Below are positions 35,511 through 43,801 of a stretch of DNA of 64,000 nt, one piece after another. The notes under the pieces are model-generated. The model was not told the origin of the DNA and did not search any database. It saw only the letters and a list, made by a program, of their open reading frames with translations. Numbering within the stretch: position 1 is the first letter of the stretch; each line of letters starts with the position of its first letter. This stretch comes from Ancylobacter sp. IITR112 (lineage in GTDB: Bacteria; Pseudomonadota; Alphaproteobacteria; Rhizobiales; Xanthobacteraceae), in assembly GCF_041415945.1 (NCBI RefSeq), contig NZ_JBGCUS010000001.1:3752501-3816500 (forward strand). Direction: 5' to 3'. The translations under genes were made by a program, and so were the position numbers.

Positions 35511-37480
35511 GCGCGTTGTCTCCGGGCCAGCAGCCACATCAGGGCCGGGCAGCCAATGAAGGTGGCGGTCAGCCCCGCCGGTATCTGCCAGGGAAAGGCG
35601 AGGGTGCGGCCCAGCCAGTCGGCCGTCACCATGATGATGCCGCCGACCAGCGCCGCCGCGACCAGTTGCGGCAATGCCCGCTGCAGCCCGAGAAACCGGG
35701 CGAGGTGCGGCGCCATCAGCCCGACAAAGGTCAGCGGACCGATCACCAGCGTGGCCACCGCCGTCATCGCCGCCGTCGCCATGAGCAGCACGGCCTGGCT
35801 GCGGCGTGGCGACAGGCCGAGCGCCGTGGAGGTGATGCCGCCGAGCGGGGCGATATCCAGCCAGCGGGCGAGCAGCGGCAACGCGGCAAGGCTCGCCACG
35901 GCGGCGATGAGCGCCACGCCGGCATCGCCGGCGCTCGCCGCATAGGTCGAGCCGGTCATCCAGTTGAGCAGCAGCATGGCGCGCGGATCGCCGCCCGCCA
36001 TCAGCGCGGTGACCAGCGCATCGAACATCGCCCCGAGCGCGACGCCGGCCAGCAGCACCCGCTCCGGCGCCGCCGCGCGGCCCCGGCCCAGCGCCAGGAT
36101 CGCCAGCAAGGCGAGCAGCGCGCCGAGGGAGGCGGCGCCGAGCTGCTCGGCGCGGCCGCTCGCGTCGAGCGCGAACATGGCGATGATCAGGCCGAAGGCG
36201 GCGCCGGCGCTGACGCCCAGCACCTCCGGGCTCGCCATCGGGTTGCCGGTCATACGCTGCAGCATGCCGCCGGCGCAGGCCAGCATCACGCCGGCCGCAA
36301 GGGCGACGACCGCACGCGGCCAGCGCCATTCCAGGAGATCGGGCGCGAGGCTCCAGCCCTCCGGGCCATAGCCGAGACTGAGCGACAGAACGACGAGAAC
36401 CAGCAGAACGAGCCCGAGCCCGCCGAGAACCACAAGCGGACGCCCGGCGCGGCGGACGGCCTCCTCCGGCCCGGCGGGCTTTTGCAGCGACAGCCGCAGG
36501 CGGGACACCAGCCACAGCAACAGAGGCGAGCCGAACAGGGCGGTGACGGCGCCGGTCGGCACCATTTCGGCGGAGTCGCCGGCGAGGCTCTGCACGCCCT
36601 GGTCGGTCAGCCACAGCAGCACGGCGCCGAGCAGGGCGGAACCGAGCAGCCGCGGCCCGACCCGGCGGGTGCCGGCGGCCGTCACCAGCGCCGGGGCGGC
36701 GAGGCCGATGAAGCCGATGACGCCGACCGTGCCGACGACGAAGCCGGTGAGGGCGACGGCGAGCGCCAGCGTCGCCAGCCGGATCAGCGGCACGGAGAGG
36801 CCGAGGCTGCGGGCCTGATCGTCGTCCAGCGTCAGCAGGGTGAGAGGGCGCACCAGCAGCGCGGCGGCGACGCCGGCGAGAGCGAGACGGGGGGCGAGGA
36901 ACAGCGGGATTTCCCAGTCCTGCTGGCTCAGCGAGCCGCCGCCCCAGATGAACAGGCCAGCGAGATAATGGCTGTTGAACAGGGCCAGCATCGCCGCCAG
37001 CGCGGCGCAATAGAGGCTGACCACCATGCCGGCCAGAACGACGGTGAGCGGCGACAGCCGCCGGTGCCAGGACAGGCCGAGCACGATGAGCGCGGCGAGA
37101 AGCCCGCCGGCCATCGCCGTCCATTCCCGCCCCGCGGCCAGCAGGGACGGCGCCCACAGCATCGCCGCGGCAAGGGCGAGATTGGCGCCGGCCGACACGC
37201 CCAGCGTGGTGGGTGAAGCCAGCGGATTGCGCAGCGCCATTTGCAGGAGGGCGCCGGCGAGGCCGAGCGCGCCGCCGCACAGCAGCGAGGTGACGAGGCG
37301 CGGCGCGAAACTGTAGTGCACCAGCATCTGGCCGATGTCCGCGGCGTCGGGCGCCGTCAGCGCCTCCAGCCACAGGGCGGGAGGAAGCCGGCTGGCCAGG
37401 GTCGCCAGCGTCAGGCCGAAAGCGGCGAGCGCCAGCACGCCGACCAGAGGACCGGCACTGATCGAGAGCCGGCTATTCAT
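35507..37480 (-). CDS. fhuB: Fused FecCD-type siderophore ABC permease (FhuB-like)
   Basis: 657 residues built of two homologous FecCD permease halves of about 330 residues. Half one has GALLQMALRNPLASPTTLGVSAGA and half two has GGMLQRMTGNPMASPEVLGVSAGA, each with about ten membrane spans. A fused tandem permease is the mark of FhuB, the ferric-hydroxamate importer. The start ATG 37480 overlaps the binding-protein stop (ATGA). No ATPase gene (FhuC) is adjacent, so it must be supplied in trans. Confidence 0.9.
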   Translation of the reverse strand: MNSRLSISAGPLVGVLALAAFGLTLATLASRLPPALWLEALTAPDAADIGQMLVHYSFAPRLVTSLLCGGALGLAGALLQMALRNPLASPTTLGVSAGANLALAAAMLWAPSLLAAGREWTAMAGGLLAALIVLGLSWHRRLSPLTVVLAGMVVSLYCAALAAMLALFNSHYLAGLFIWGGGSLSQQDWEIPLFLAPRLALAGVAAALLVRPLTLLTLDDDQARSLGLSVPLIRLATLALAVALTGFVVGTVGVIGFIGLAAPALVTAAGTRRVGPRLLGSALLGAVLLWLTDQGVQSLAGDSAEMVPTGAVTALFGSPLLLWLVSRLRLSLQKPAGPEEAVRRAGRPLVVLGGLGLVLLVLVVLSLSLGYGPEGWSLAPDLLEWRWPRAVVALAAGVMLACAGGMLQRMTGNPMASPEVLGVSAGAAFGLIIAMFALDASGRAEQLGAASLGALLALLAILALGRGRAAAPERVLLAGVALGAMFDALVTALMAGGDPRAMLLLNWMTGSTYAASAGDAGVALIAAVASLAALPLLARWLDIAPLGGITSTALGLSPRRSQAVLLMATAAMTAVATLVIGPLTFVGLMAPHLARFLGLQRALPQLVAAALVGGIIMVTADWLGRTLAFPWQIPAGLTATFIGCPALMWLLARRQRA

Positions 37481-38388
37481 ATGCGTTCGTCCCCGGCAAG
37501 GGTGTTTTGCAGCAGCCGGGCGAAGCGCATGGCGGACGGCAGCATACCGAACATCAGCACCGGCGGCATGGCGTGCACTCGTCCCGCGCGGACGAAGCCG
37601 AGACTGTTCCACAGCGGCGAGCGGGCGAGCGCCGCGCGCACATCGGCGGCGATCGGCTCGACATAGATCAGCCGCGCCTCGGGCGCGCGCGCCAGTTGCT
37701 CGATGCCGACCGTGGCGAAGCCCCAGTAATTGGCGTGGCCCTGCCAGGCATTGGTGAGGCCGCACAGCGTCAGCACATCGTCGAACAGGCTCTTGGCGCC
37801 ATAGACGCGGACATGACGGGTGTCCATGAAGCTGACGAGAAACACAGGGGGCCCGGCCTGCGGGGCGAGCGCGGCGCGGGTGGCGGCCATCTGCGCGGCG
37901 CTGGCGGCGATCAGCGCCTGCGCCTCGCCCGCCCGCCCGATCAGCCCGCCGAGCCGCCTTGTCGCGTCGACGCTGCGCACATAGGGCGTGCCGGGCTCGG
38001 GCGTGTTGATGGCGAAGATCTCGGTGCGGGCGATGCGTTGCAGGGTCGGGCGCAGCGCATCGAGATAGGGGGTGGAGAGGATGAGATCGGGCTTCAGCAC
38101 GGACAGAAGCTCGAGATTGGCCTCCTGCGCCGCGCCGAGATTGACCACATCCGGCGGCATGGGCGGCTCGACCACCCAGGTCGCCCATTGATCCGCCTCG
38201 GCGATGGCGAGCGGGGTCACACCCAGCGCCAGCAGGGTTTCGGCGAGGCCGTAATCCAGCGAGACGATCCGCCTCGGCGTCGGCGCCGGCTCGGCGCGCA
38301 GGCGCGAGGACGCCAGCACCAGGCCGAGCGCGGCGGCAGCCACCAGGCCGCGCCGCGTCGGGACAGCGTCGAGAGCGGGCACGAGCAC
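37477..38388 (-). CDS. Iron-siderophore periplasmic binding protein (FhuD-like)
   Basis: 303 residues with a signal-like N-terminus (RRGLVAAAALGLVLASS). The type-III binding-protein fold is seen in RRIVSLDYGLAETLLALGVTPLAIA and PDLILSTPYLDALRPTLQRIA. It is translated from GTG 38388, four bases after the receptor stop, and overlaps the permease start. It passes the ferric siderophore from receptor to FhuB-like permease. The Tat-like RRGLVAA start suggests export by Tat or Sec. Confidence 0.88.
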   Translation of the reverse strand: MLVPALDAVPTRRGLVAAAALGLVLASSRLRAEPAPTPRRIVSLDYGLAETLLALGVTPLAIAEADQWATWVVEPPMPPDVVNLGAAQEANLELLSVLKPDLILSTPYLDALRPTLQRIARTEIFAINTPEPGTPYVRSVDATRRLGGLIGRAGEAQALIAASAAQMAATRAALAPQAGPPVFLVSFMDTRHVRVYGAKSLFDDVLTLCGLTNAWQGHANYWGFATVGIEQLARAPEARLIYVEPIAADVRAALARSPLWNSLGFVRAGRVHAMPPVLMFGMLPSAMRFARLLQNTLAGDERI

Positions 38389-38391
38389 CGC

Positions 38392-40806
38392 CTACCAGCG
38401 ATATTTCAGCCCGGCGAGGACCGTACGGGGAGCCCCCATGTAGCAATAGCCGGCATCGCAGGTGACGTATTCCTCGTCCAGCAGGTTCTGCGCGTTGACC
38501 TGCAGGCTCCAACCCTTGAGGGCCACGTTGAGATAGCTGAAGTCATAGCTCAGCTTGGCGTCGACCAGCGTATAGGCGCTGTTCTGGAAGGTATTGAGCG
38601 AGTCGCCCCAGGTGGCGCCGGTGTAGCGCACGCCGGCGCCGACACCCAGCCCGGCCAGCTTGCTGCCCTCCTGGAACTGGTAGTCCACCCAGATGGCGAA
38701 GGCGTTCTGTGGCTGGCCGGACGGGGTGAGTCCGACCGTGTCGGGATCGCCGGCCACATTGGTGAGATCGAGATAAGTGTAGGCGCCGCGCAGCTTGAGC
38801 CCGTTGCCGAGATTTGCCACCGCCTCCAGCTCGAAGCCCCGGGCGCGAACCTCGCCCGTCTGCACCTGGAACAGCGGATTGATGGGATCGGTGGTGAGCC
38901 CGTTCTCCTGGTTGATCTGGAACACGGCGGCGGTGAAATAGCCGTCGAAGCCCGGCGGCACATATTTCACGCCGCCCTCGATCTGCCGCGCCGTGGTTGG
39001 CACGAAAGCATTGCCGCTGGCATCGACGCCGAGCGTGGGCGCGAAAGAGGTGGCGTAGCTCACATAGGGGGCGATGCCGTTGTCGAACAGATAGGTGAGG
39101 CCGGCTCGGCCGGTGAAGGCGTTGTCGTCGGTGTTCTCGGTGGTGAAGGTCAGCAGGTCGTCATCCGTGGACGACACCCAGTCGTAGCGGCCGGTCAGCG
39201 TCACGATCCAGCGGTCGAACGTCGCCTGTTCCTGCACATAGATGCCGGTCTGGCTCTGCGTCTGCTTGTAGCGGGCATAGTTGAACGGCGGGTCGAACGT
39301 CGGGCCGAGCGGCTGGCCGGTATTGAAGTTGAAATCCGCCGCCGTGCCGAAGCCGATGCCGCCGTCCAGCGCGAGATAGGTGTAGTCGAGACCTACGAGC
39401 AGCTTGTGTGTCACCGGGCCGGTGACGAAATCGGCCTGGACCTGGTTGTCGACGGCGAAGGAGTCGAGCAGGTCATGCACATAGCCGGTGCCGCGGGTGG
39501 CGATGTTGGTGGCGGGGTCGATATCGTAGACGCTGGTATAGCGGACCGTGGTGTCGGCGGAGCCGTAGCGCAGGTTCTGGCGGACGGTGAACACGTCGTT
39601 GATGTCGTGCTCGGCGAGATAGCCGATACGCCACTGCTCCTGAGGCTGGCTGTTATAGTCGCCGGGTGCGCGGCTGAAGGTCCCGCCCCCTCCCTGCCAC
39701 TGATAGAAGGGCAGCGAGGCCGGAGTCTCCGACTGCTGGTACTCACCGAGGAAGGTGATGCGGGTCTGGTCGGTCGGCTTCCAGGTCAGCGCCGGGGCGA
39801 TGAACGCCATGTCGTTGACGCCGCCGCCCAGCGTATTCGGCGAACCGGCGTCGCGCAGCAGGCCGGTCAGCCGGTAGAGGAACTGGCCGTCCTTGTCGAT
39901 CGGACCGCCGACATCGAACTGGCCCTGCCACCAGTCATAATTACCGCCCTGAAGCTCCACCTCGCCGAAGGCTTCCTCGGTGGGGCGCTTGGAGGTGACA
40001 TCGACGAGGCCGCCGGGGGAGCCGAGACCATAGAGCGCGGAGCTCGGGCCGCGCAGCACGGTGACGCTCTCCACCCCATAGGGCTCGATCTTGAAAACCG
40101 ACATGTTGGCGCCCGGCCAGCGCAGCCCGTCGCGGTAGATGCCATTATAGGTGGTGTCGAAGCCGCGGATGGAGAAGGAATCGAAGCGCGGATCGAAGCC
40201 GCTCTGCCCGGTGCGCACGCCCGGCGTATAGGCCACCGCCTGGGTCAGCGACTGCACGTCGCGATCATCGAGTTCGTCGCGGGTGACGACGGAGATGGAC
40301 TGCGGCGTTTCGATCAGCGGCGTGTCGGTCTTGGTGCCGACGGTGCTTTCCGTCGCGACATAGCCGACCGTGCCATTGCCCTGCACGTCGATCGTGCCGA
40401 GTTCGATGGCGCCGTCCGGGCCGGGAGCCACCGCGCTGGTGGCGGTGGGATCGACGATCGTCACCTGGCTGGGGCCGGTGAAGCGGTAGACGAGGCCGGT
40501 GCCGGCCAGCAGGCGGGTCAGCGCTTCCTGCGGCGTCAGCGTGCCGGAGACGGCGGAGGAGCGGCGGCCCTTGAGCTTCGCCGTGTCGTAGAACACCTGA
40601 ACCCCGGCCCGCTGGGCGAATTTCAGCACGCCGCGATTGAGATCCTGCGCCGGAATGTCGAAGGCGATGCGGGTCGCCGCGGTGCCGACGGATTGCTGGG
40701 CCGACACGCTGCCGGGCAGCGCGACCGAGGCGAGCAGCCCCGCCACCAGGCCCGCCGCCAGCCGGCGGCGCGCGCCAACACCCGTGAAATCGCCATTCTC
40801 CGCCAT
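38392..40806 (-). CDS. TonB-dependent ferric-hydroxamate receptor with signalling domain
   Basis: 804 residues. After a signal peptide, an STN domain (about 50-125: RIAFDIPAQDLNRGVLKFA, then TPQEALTRLLAGTGLVYRF) marks it as a transducer that signals to FecR. The plug domain follows (TPQSISVVTRDELDDRDVQSL), then a 22-strand barrel ending YCYMGAPRTVLAGLKYRW, with the FhuA-type CxxGxCxxGxxR end. ATG 40806 has GAGGGG nine bases upstream; ATG 40815 would sit directly on that site. Its own ECF-type promoter lies at 40847-40878. It imports a hydroxamate-like siderophore. Confidence 0.92.
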   Translation of the reverse strand: MAENGDFTGVGARRRLAAGLVAGLLASVALPGSVSAQQSVGTAATRIAFDIPAQDLNRGVLKFAQRAGVQVFYDTAKLKGRRSSAVSGTLTPQEALTRLLAGTGLVYRFTGPSQVTIVDPTATSAVAPGPDGAIELGTIDVQGNGTVGYVATESTVGTKTDTPLIETPQSISVVTRDELDDRDVQSLTQAVAYTPGVRTGQSGFDPRFDSFSIRGFDTTYNGIYRDGLRWPGANMSVFKIEPYGVESVTVLRGPSSALYGLGSPGGLVDVTSKRPTEEAFGEVELQGGNYDWWQGQFDVGGPIDKDGQFLYRLTGLLRDAGSPNTLGGGVNDMAFIAPALTWKPTDQTRITFLGEYQQSETPASLPFYQWQGGGGTFSRAPGDYNSQPQEQWRIGYLAEHDINDVFTVRQNLRYGSADTTVRYTSVYDIDPATNIATRGTGYVHDLLDSFAVDNQVQADFVTGPVTHKLLVGLDYTYLALDGGIGFGTAADFNFNTGQPLGPTFDPPFNYARYKQTQSQTGIYVQEQATFDRWIVTLTGRYDWVSSTDDDLLTFTTENTDDNAFTGRAGLTYLFDNGIAPYVSYATSFAPTLGVDASGNAFVPTTARQIEGGVKYVPPGFDGYFTAAVFQINQENGLTTDPINPLFQVQTGEVRARGFELEAVANLGNGLKLRGAYTYLDLTNVAGDPDTVGLTPSGQPQNAFAIWVDYQFQEGSKLAGLGVGAGVRYTGATWGDSLNTFQNSAYTLVDAKLSYDFSYLNVALKGWSLQVNAQNLLDEEYVTCDAGYCYMGAPRTVLAGLKYRW

Positions 40807-40846
40807 GCGGTCCATCCCCTCGTGCCAGCGATCGGTCTCTGGTGAA

Positions 40847-40878
40847 GGAAGACAACCGTGACGGCCAAACCCCGTAAA
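40847..40878 (-). promoter_or_regulatory. ECF sigma promoter candidate of the receptor gene
   Basis: The minus strand reads TTTACGGG - 17 bp - GTCTTCC. The same two blocks with the same spacing occur before fecR at 41912-41943. The predicted start lies about 35 bases before the receptor ATG. Confidence 0.65.
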
Positions 40879-40889
40879 AATAATTTGCC

Positions 40890-41867
40890 TCAGTACAGGA
40901 CCGTGACCAGCGGCGGCAGCGAAGACGCATGGGCGCCGAGCTCGGCGGTGATGGTGCGAATGACATCGTCGAGATCGGCGCTGGCGAACACGCCGCTGAC
41001 CTTGCGCTGGGCAAGGTAGGGATTGGCGATGACGATGCGCCCGCGCCGGTAGCGGTTGAGCCGGTGCACCACCTGCTCCAGCGGCAGCGAATCGAACACC
41101 AGCAGGCCCCGCCGCCAGGCGGTCGCCTCCTCCACATCGGCGGCACCGATCGGGCCGATGCCGCCCGCCTCGTCATATTCCACCACCGAGCCCGGCGAGA
41201 GCACGACGCGCTCGTCGCCACGCCCCGGCATATCGAGCGCGATCTCGATGCGGTGCTCGACGGCGGTGACCCGGGCGCCCGACTCCCAATGCTCCACCTG
41301 GAAGCGGGTACCGAGCGCGGTGGTGGTGCCCTGCGCGGCGGCGACCACGAAGGGGCGACCCTCCACGCCTGCCCGCGGCGCCGCCTGAAAGAAGGCTTCG
41401 CCCGCCAGCAGGGTGACACGGCGTTCCCGCGCGGTGAAGGCGACCGCTATGGCGCTTTCCGGGCCGAGATCGACGAGGCTGCCATCGGCCAGCGTCACCT
41501 GCAGGGTCTGGCCGGGCGCCGTGCGCCAGTCGGCGGCGAGGGCGATCCAGGGATCGCCAACCTGATAGCGCAGCACCGCCAGTCCCACGGCAAGCAGCAG
41601 CAGGACCGCGCCCGCCATCCCGGCCCGGCCGAGCGGCTTGCGGCCCCGGGGGCGCGGCACCGCCCGCAGCGGGCCGGGTTCGCGGCGCAGAAGATCGAGG
41701 CTGCGCCAGGCGCTGTGCGCTTCCTCGAACGCGGCGCGATGATCCGGGTCGGCGGCGAGCCAGTGCCGGAAGGCGGCGCGTTCGGCCGCGTCCAGCGGCC
41801 CGCCATCGAGACGGGCGACCCACAGCGCCGCGCGCTGGTCGGTCTCCGACGATTGATCCTCGTTCAC
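40890..41867 (-). CDS. FecR-type anti-sigma/sigma regulator
   Basis: 325 residues. The N-terminal cytoplasmic part (ALWVARLDGGPLDAAERAAFRHWLAADPDHRAAF) is the DUF4880 sigma-binding region. One membrane segment follows (GAVLLLLAVGLAVL, about residues 85-98), then the periplasmic FecR domain (TLADGSLVDLGPESAIAV, FDSLPLEQVVHRLNRYRRGRIVI). It transmits receptor occupancy to the sigma factor. The start is taken as GTG 41867, because a longer frame from TTG 41933 would begin inside the ECF promoter at 41912-41943. Confidence 0.85.
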   Translation of the reverse strand: MNEDQSSETDQRAALWVARLDGGPLDAAERAAFRHWLAADPDHRAAFEEAHSAWRSLDLLRREPGPLRAVPRPRGRKPLGRAGMAGAVLLLLAVGLAVLRYQVGDPWIALAADWRTAPGQTLQVTLADGSLVDLGPESAIAVAFTARERRVTLLAGEAFFQAAPRAGVEGRPFVVAAAQGTTTALGTRFQVEHWESGARVTAVEHRIEIALDMPGRGDERVVLSPGSVVEYDEAGGIGPIGAADVEEATAWRRGLLVFDSLPLEQVVHRLNRYRRGRIVIANPYLAQRKVSGVFASADLDDVIRTITAELGAHASSLPPLVTVLY

Positions 41868-41911
41868 GCCGTCATCCCACTCAACCGCGTCGCCTGCCGA
41901 CTTCCCAGAAG

Positions 41912-41943
41912 GGAAGACAACTGGCACGGCCAAAACCCGTAAA
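41912..41943 (-). promoter_or_regulatory. ECF sigma promoter candidate of fecR
   Basis: TTTACGGG - 17 bp - GTCTTCC on the minus strand, the same as before the receptor. The shared identity extends into the spacer (TTTGGCCGT). It lies between the sigma stop and the fecR start. Confidence 0.65.
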
Positions 41944-41954
41944 CCTGTACAGGT

Positions 41955-42449
41955 CTAGCGGGCGCGCAGCCGCTGCGTCACGTGCTGGATCGCCATCGCC
42001 AGATGTTTCTGCACCGAGCTCTCCGAAATCGACAGCGCACGCGCCACTTCCGGCTGGGTCAGGCCGTCGACGCGGTTCAGGACGAAAATCTGCTGGGTGC
42101 GCGCGGGGAGTTCGCCAATGAAACGCTGAAGGCGCTCAAGCTGCAGCGTGGCGTCGGCGGCGTCTTCCGGTGAGGGCGCATCGGCGGCGATGTCCCCGAG
42201 CCATTCATGCGGCATGGCATCGGTGCGCCGGCGGGCCTCCTGCTTGCGATGATTGAGCAGAAGATTGCGCGCGACGGTGTAGAGATAGGCGCGCAGATCC
42301 TGCACCCGGGTTTCCGGACGCTCGATCACCCGCAGAAACGTGTCCTGCACGAGGTCCGCGGCCATATGCGCATCGCCGAGGCGGCCGCGAAGATAGTTGC
42401 GCAGCTCCGGCCCATGGGTGTGGAACGCCACTTTCAGGTCGCCAGTCAC
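41955..42449 (-). CDS. FecI-type ECF sigma factor
   Basis: 164 residues from GTG 42449. Sigma region 2 (AADLVQDTFLRVIERPETRVQDLRAYLYTVARNLLLNH) and region 4 (LPARTQQIFVLNRVDGLTQPEVARALSISESSVQKHL) are complete, with no extra domains, as in iron-starvation FecI-type sigmas. It is first in the order sigma-FecR-receptor and should drive the two TTTACGGG-type promoters. An Irr-like box about 90 bp upstream suggests iron control. Confidence 0.93.
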   Translation of the reverse strand: MTGDLKVAFHTHGPELRNYLRGRLGDAHMAADLVQDTFLRVIERPETRVQDLRAYLYTVARNLLLNHRKQEARRRTDAMPHEWLGDIAADAPSPEDAADATLQLERLQRFIGELPARTQQIFVLNRVDGLTQPEVARALSISESSVQKHLAMAIQHVTQRLRAR

Positions 42450-42537
42450 CGTTGCCCTACCTCATACGCCGCGCGGGCGTTGACCCTCATCCGCGTTCAC
42501 ACCTACGTGAAATCGAATAAACGTGCAATATCAATAG

Positions 42538-42554
42538 TTTAGAGCTTATCTAAG
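42538..42554. promoter_or_regulatory. Irr/ICE-like palindrome upstream of the ECF sigma gene
   Basis: TTTAGAG-CTT-ATCTAAG matches the alphaproteobacterial Irr box (TTTAGAA-N3-TTCTAAA) at 11 of 14 positions. It sits in the only A/T-rich patch upstream of the sigma gene, a sensible place for iron control. Confidence 0.45.
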
Positions 42555-42892
42555 GTGCGGATGCCGGCTGTCTTGGCCCGCGGGACGCGCAGGGGGGATC
42601 GGCGGGGCGCGAGCCGACAAAGAACATATTGTTTCCGTATATTTTCGATGATGCCGAATGTTGCCTGTGAGATATTGACCCGCTTGCCTCGCCTGTCTAA
42701 GAACGGCGTGTGAGGTTCAATCCGGCACGGTCATCCGACCCGGTTCCGCGCACGCTGGCCATGGCCGCTATCCATGGCCGCGACGGCGTCGCTCCGGAGC
42801 GGATGGCAGGGCTCGCCCGCGCGCCGCGGCGCGGGATGTCCGCACCCGCGCGTCCGACAGGCGGCGGCCATCACCAGAAATAGGCGGGTTCG
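42555..42892. other. Intergenic region upstream of cysD
   Basis: About 340 bp without a gene. It holds the promoter candidate at 42675-42703 and an A/T-rich patch around 42620-42660 (GTTTCCGTATATTTTCGATG). I do not recognise a SAM riboswitch or another known leader. Confidence 0.4.
42675..42703 (+). promoter_or_regulatory. Candidate promoter of cysD-cysNC
   Basis: TTGACC (42675-42680), 17 bp, TAAGAA (42698-42703), about 190 bp before the cysD ATG. Confidence 0.35.
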
Positions 42893-43801
42893 ATGTCGTC
42901 TGAACGGATGACGCATCTCAGGCGTCTGGAAGCGGAATCCATCTTCATCATGCGCGAGGTGGCGGCCGAGTTCGCCAATCCCGTCATGCTCTATTCCATC
43001 GGCAAGGATTCCGCCGTGATGCTGCATCTGGCGGCCAAGGCGTTTTATCCCTCGCCGCCGCCCTTCCCGCTCATGCATATCGACACGACGTGGAAGTTCC
43101 GCGAGATGATCGCCTTCCGCGACGCCATGGCCAAGCGCCTTGGCTTCGAGCTGCTGGTGCATACCAACCAGGATGGGCTCGCGCGCGGCATCAACCCGTT
43201 CGATCACGGCTCATCGCTCTATACCCATGTGATGAAGACCGAGGCGCTGAAAGAGGCGCTGACCCTGCACGGCTTTGACGCCGCCTTTGGCGGCGCGCGG
43301 CGCGACGAGGAGAAGAGCCGGGCCAAGGAGCGCGTGTTCTCCTTCCGCACCGCCAGCCATGGCTGGGACCCCAAGAGCCAGCGCCCGGAACTGTGGAACC
43401 TCTACAATGCCCGCGTCCGGCCCGGGGAATCGATCCGGGTGTTCCCGCTGTCCAACTGGACCGAACTCGACATCTGGCAATACATCCTCGCCGAGAACAT
43501 CCCCATCGTTCCGCTCTATTTCGCCGCCGAGCGGCCAGTGGTGGAGCGCGGCGGACAACTCATCATGGTGGATGACGAGCGCCTGCCGCTGGCGCCGGGC
43601 GAGGTGCCGCAGATGAAGCGGGTGCGCTTCCGCACGCTCGGCTGCTACCCGCTCACCGCCGCCATCGAGAGCGACGCCGACACGCTGGAAGCCATTGTCG
43701 GCGAGATGCTGCTCGCCCGCACCTCCGAGCGCGCCGGACGGCTGATCGACCATGACGAGGCCGCCTCGATGGAGAAGAAGAAGCGCGAGGGCTATTTCTG
43801 A
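42893..43801 (+). CDS. cysD: Sulfate adenylyltransferase subunit 2
   Basis: 302 residues. PP-loop ATPase with [21 protein letters not shown] near residue 30, [17 protein letters not shown], and [21 protein letters not shown]. With CysN it makes adenosine-5'-phosphosulfate from sulfate and ATP. The stop overlaps the cysNC start (TGATG), so the subunits are coupled. It supplies the PAPS pathway that sulfotransferases use. Confidence 0.97.
   Translation: MSSERMTHLRRLEAESIFIMREVAAEFANPVMLYSIGKDSAVMLHLAAKAFYPSPPPFPLMHIDTTWKFREMIAFRDAMAKRLGFELLVHTNQDGLARGINPFDHGSSLYTHVMKTEALKEALTLHGFDAAFGGARRDEEKSRAKERVFSFRTASHGWDPKSQRPELWNLYNARVRPGESIRVFPLSNWTELDIWQYILAENIPIVPLYFAAERPVVERGGQLIMVDDERLPLAPGEVPQMKRVRFRTLGCYPLTAAIESDADTLEAIVGEMLLARTSERAGRLIDHDEAASMEKKKREGYF

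Noticed and set aside
37507..40845. A 1112-codon open frame antisense to the TonB receptor and binding-protein genes
   Set aside because: It spans two real genes on the opposite strand and has antisense-type composition.
41868..41933. Longer fecR start at TTG 41933
   Set aside because: It would place the start codon inside the ECF promoter motif shared with the receptor gene.
42555..42892. SAM riboswitch upstream of cysD
   Set aside because: I cannot draw the conserved helices of any SAM riboswitch class. Only a promoter-like pair is visible.
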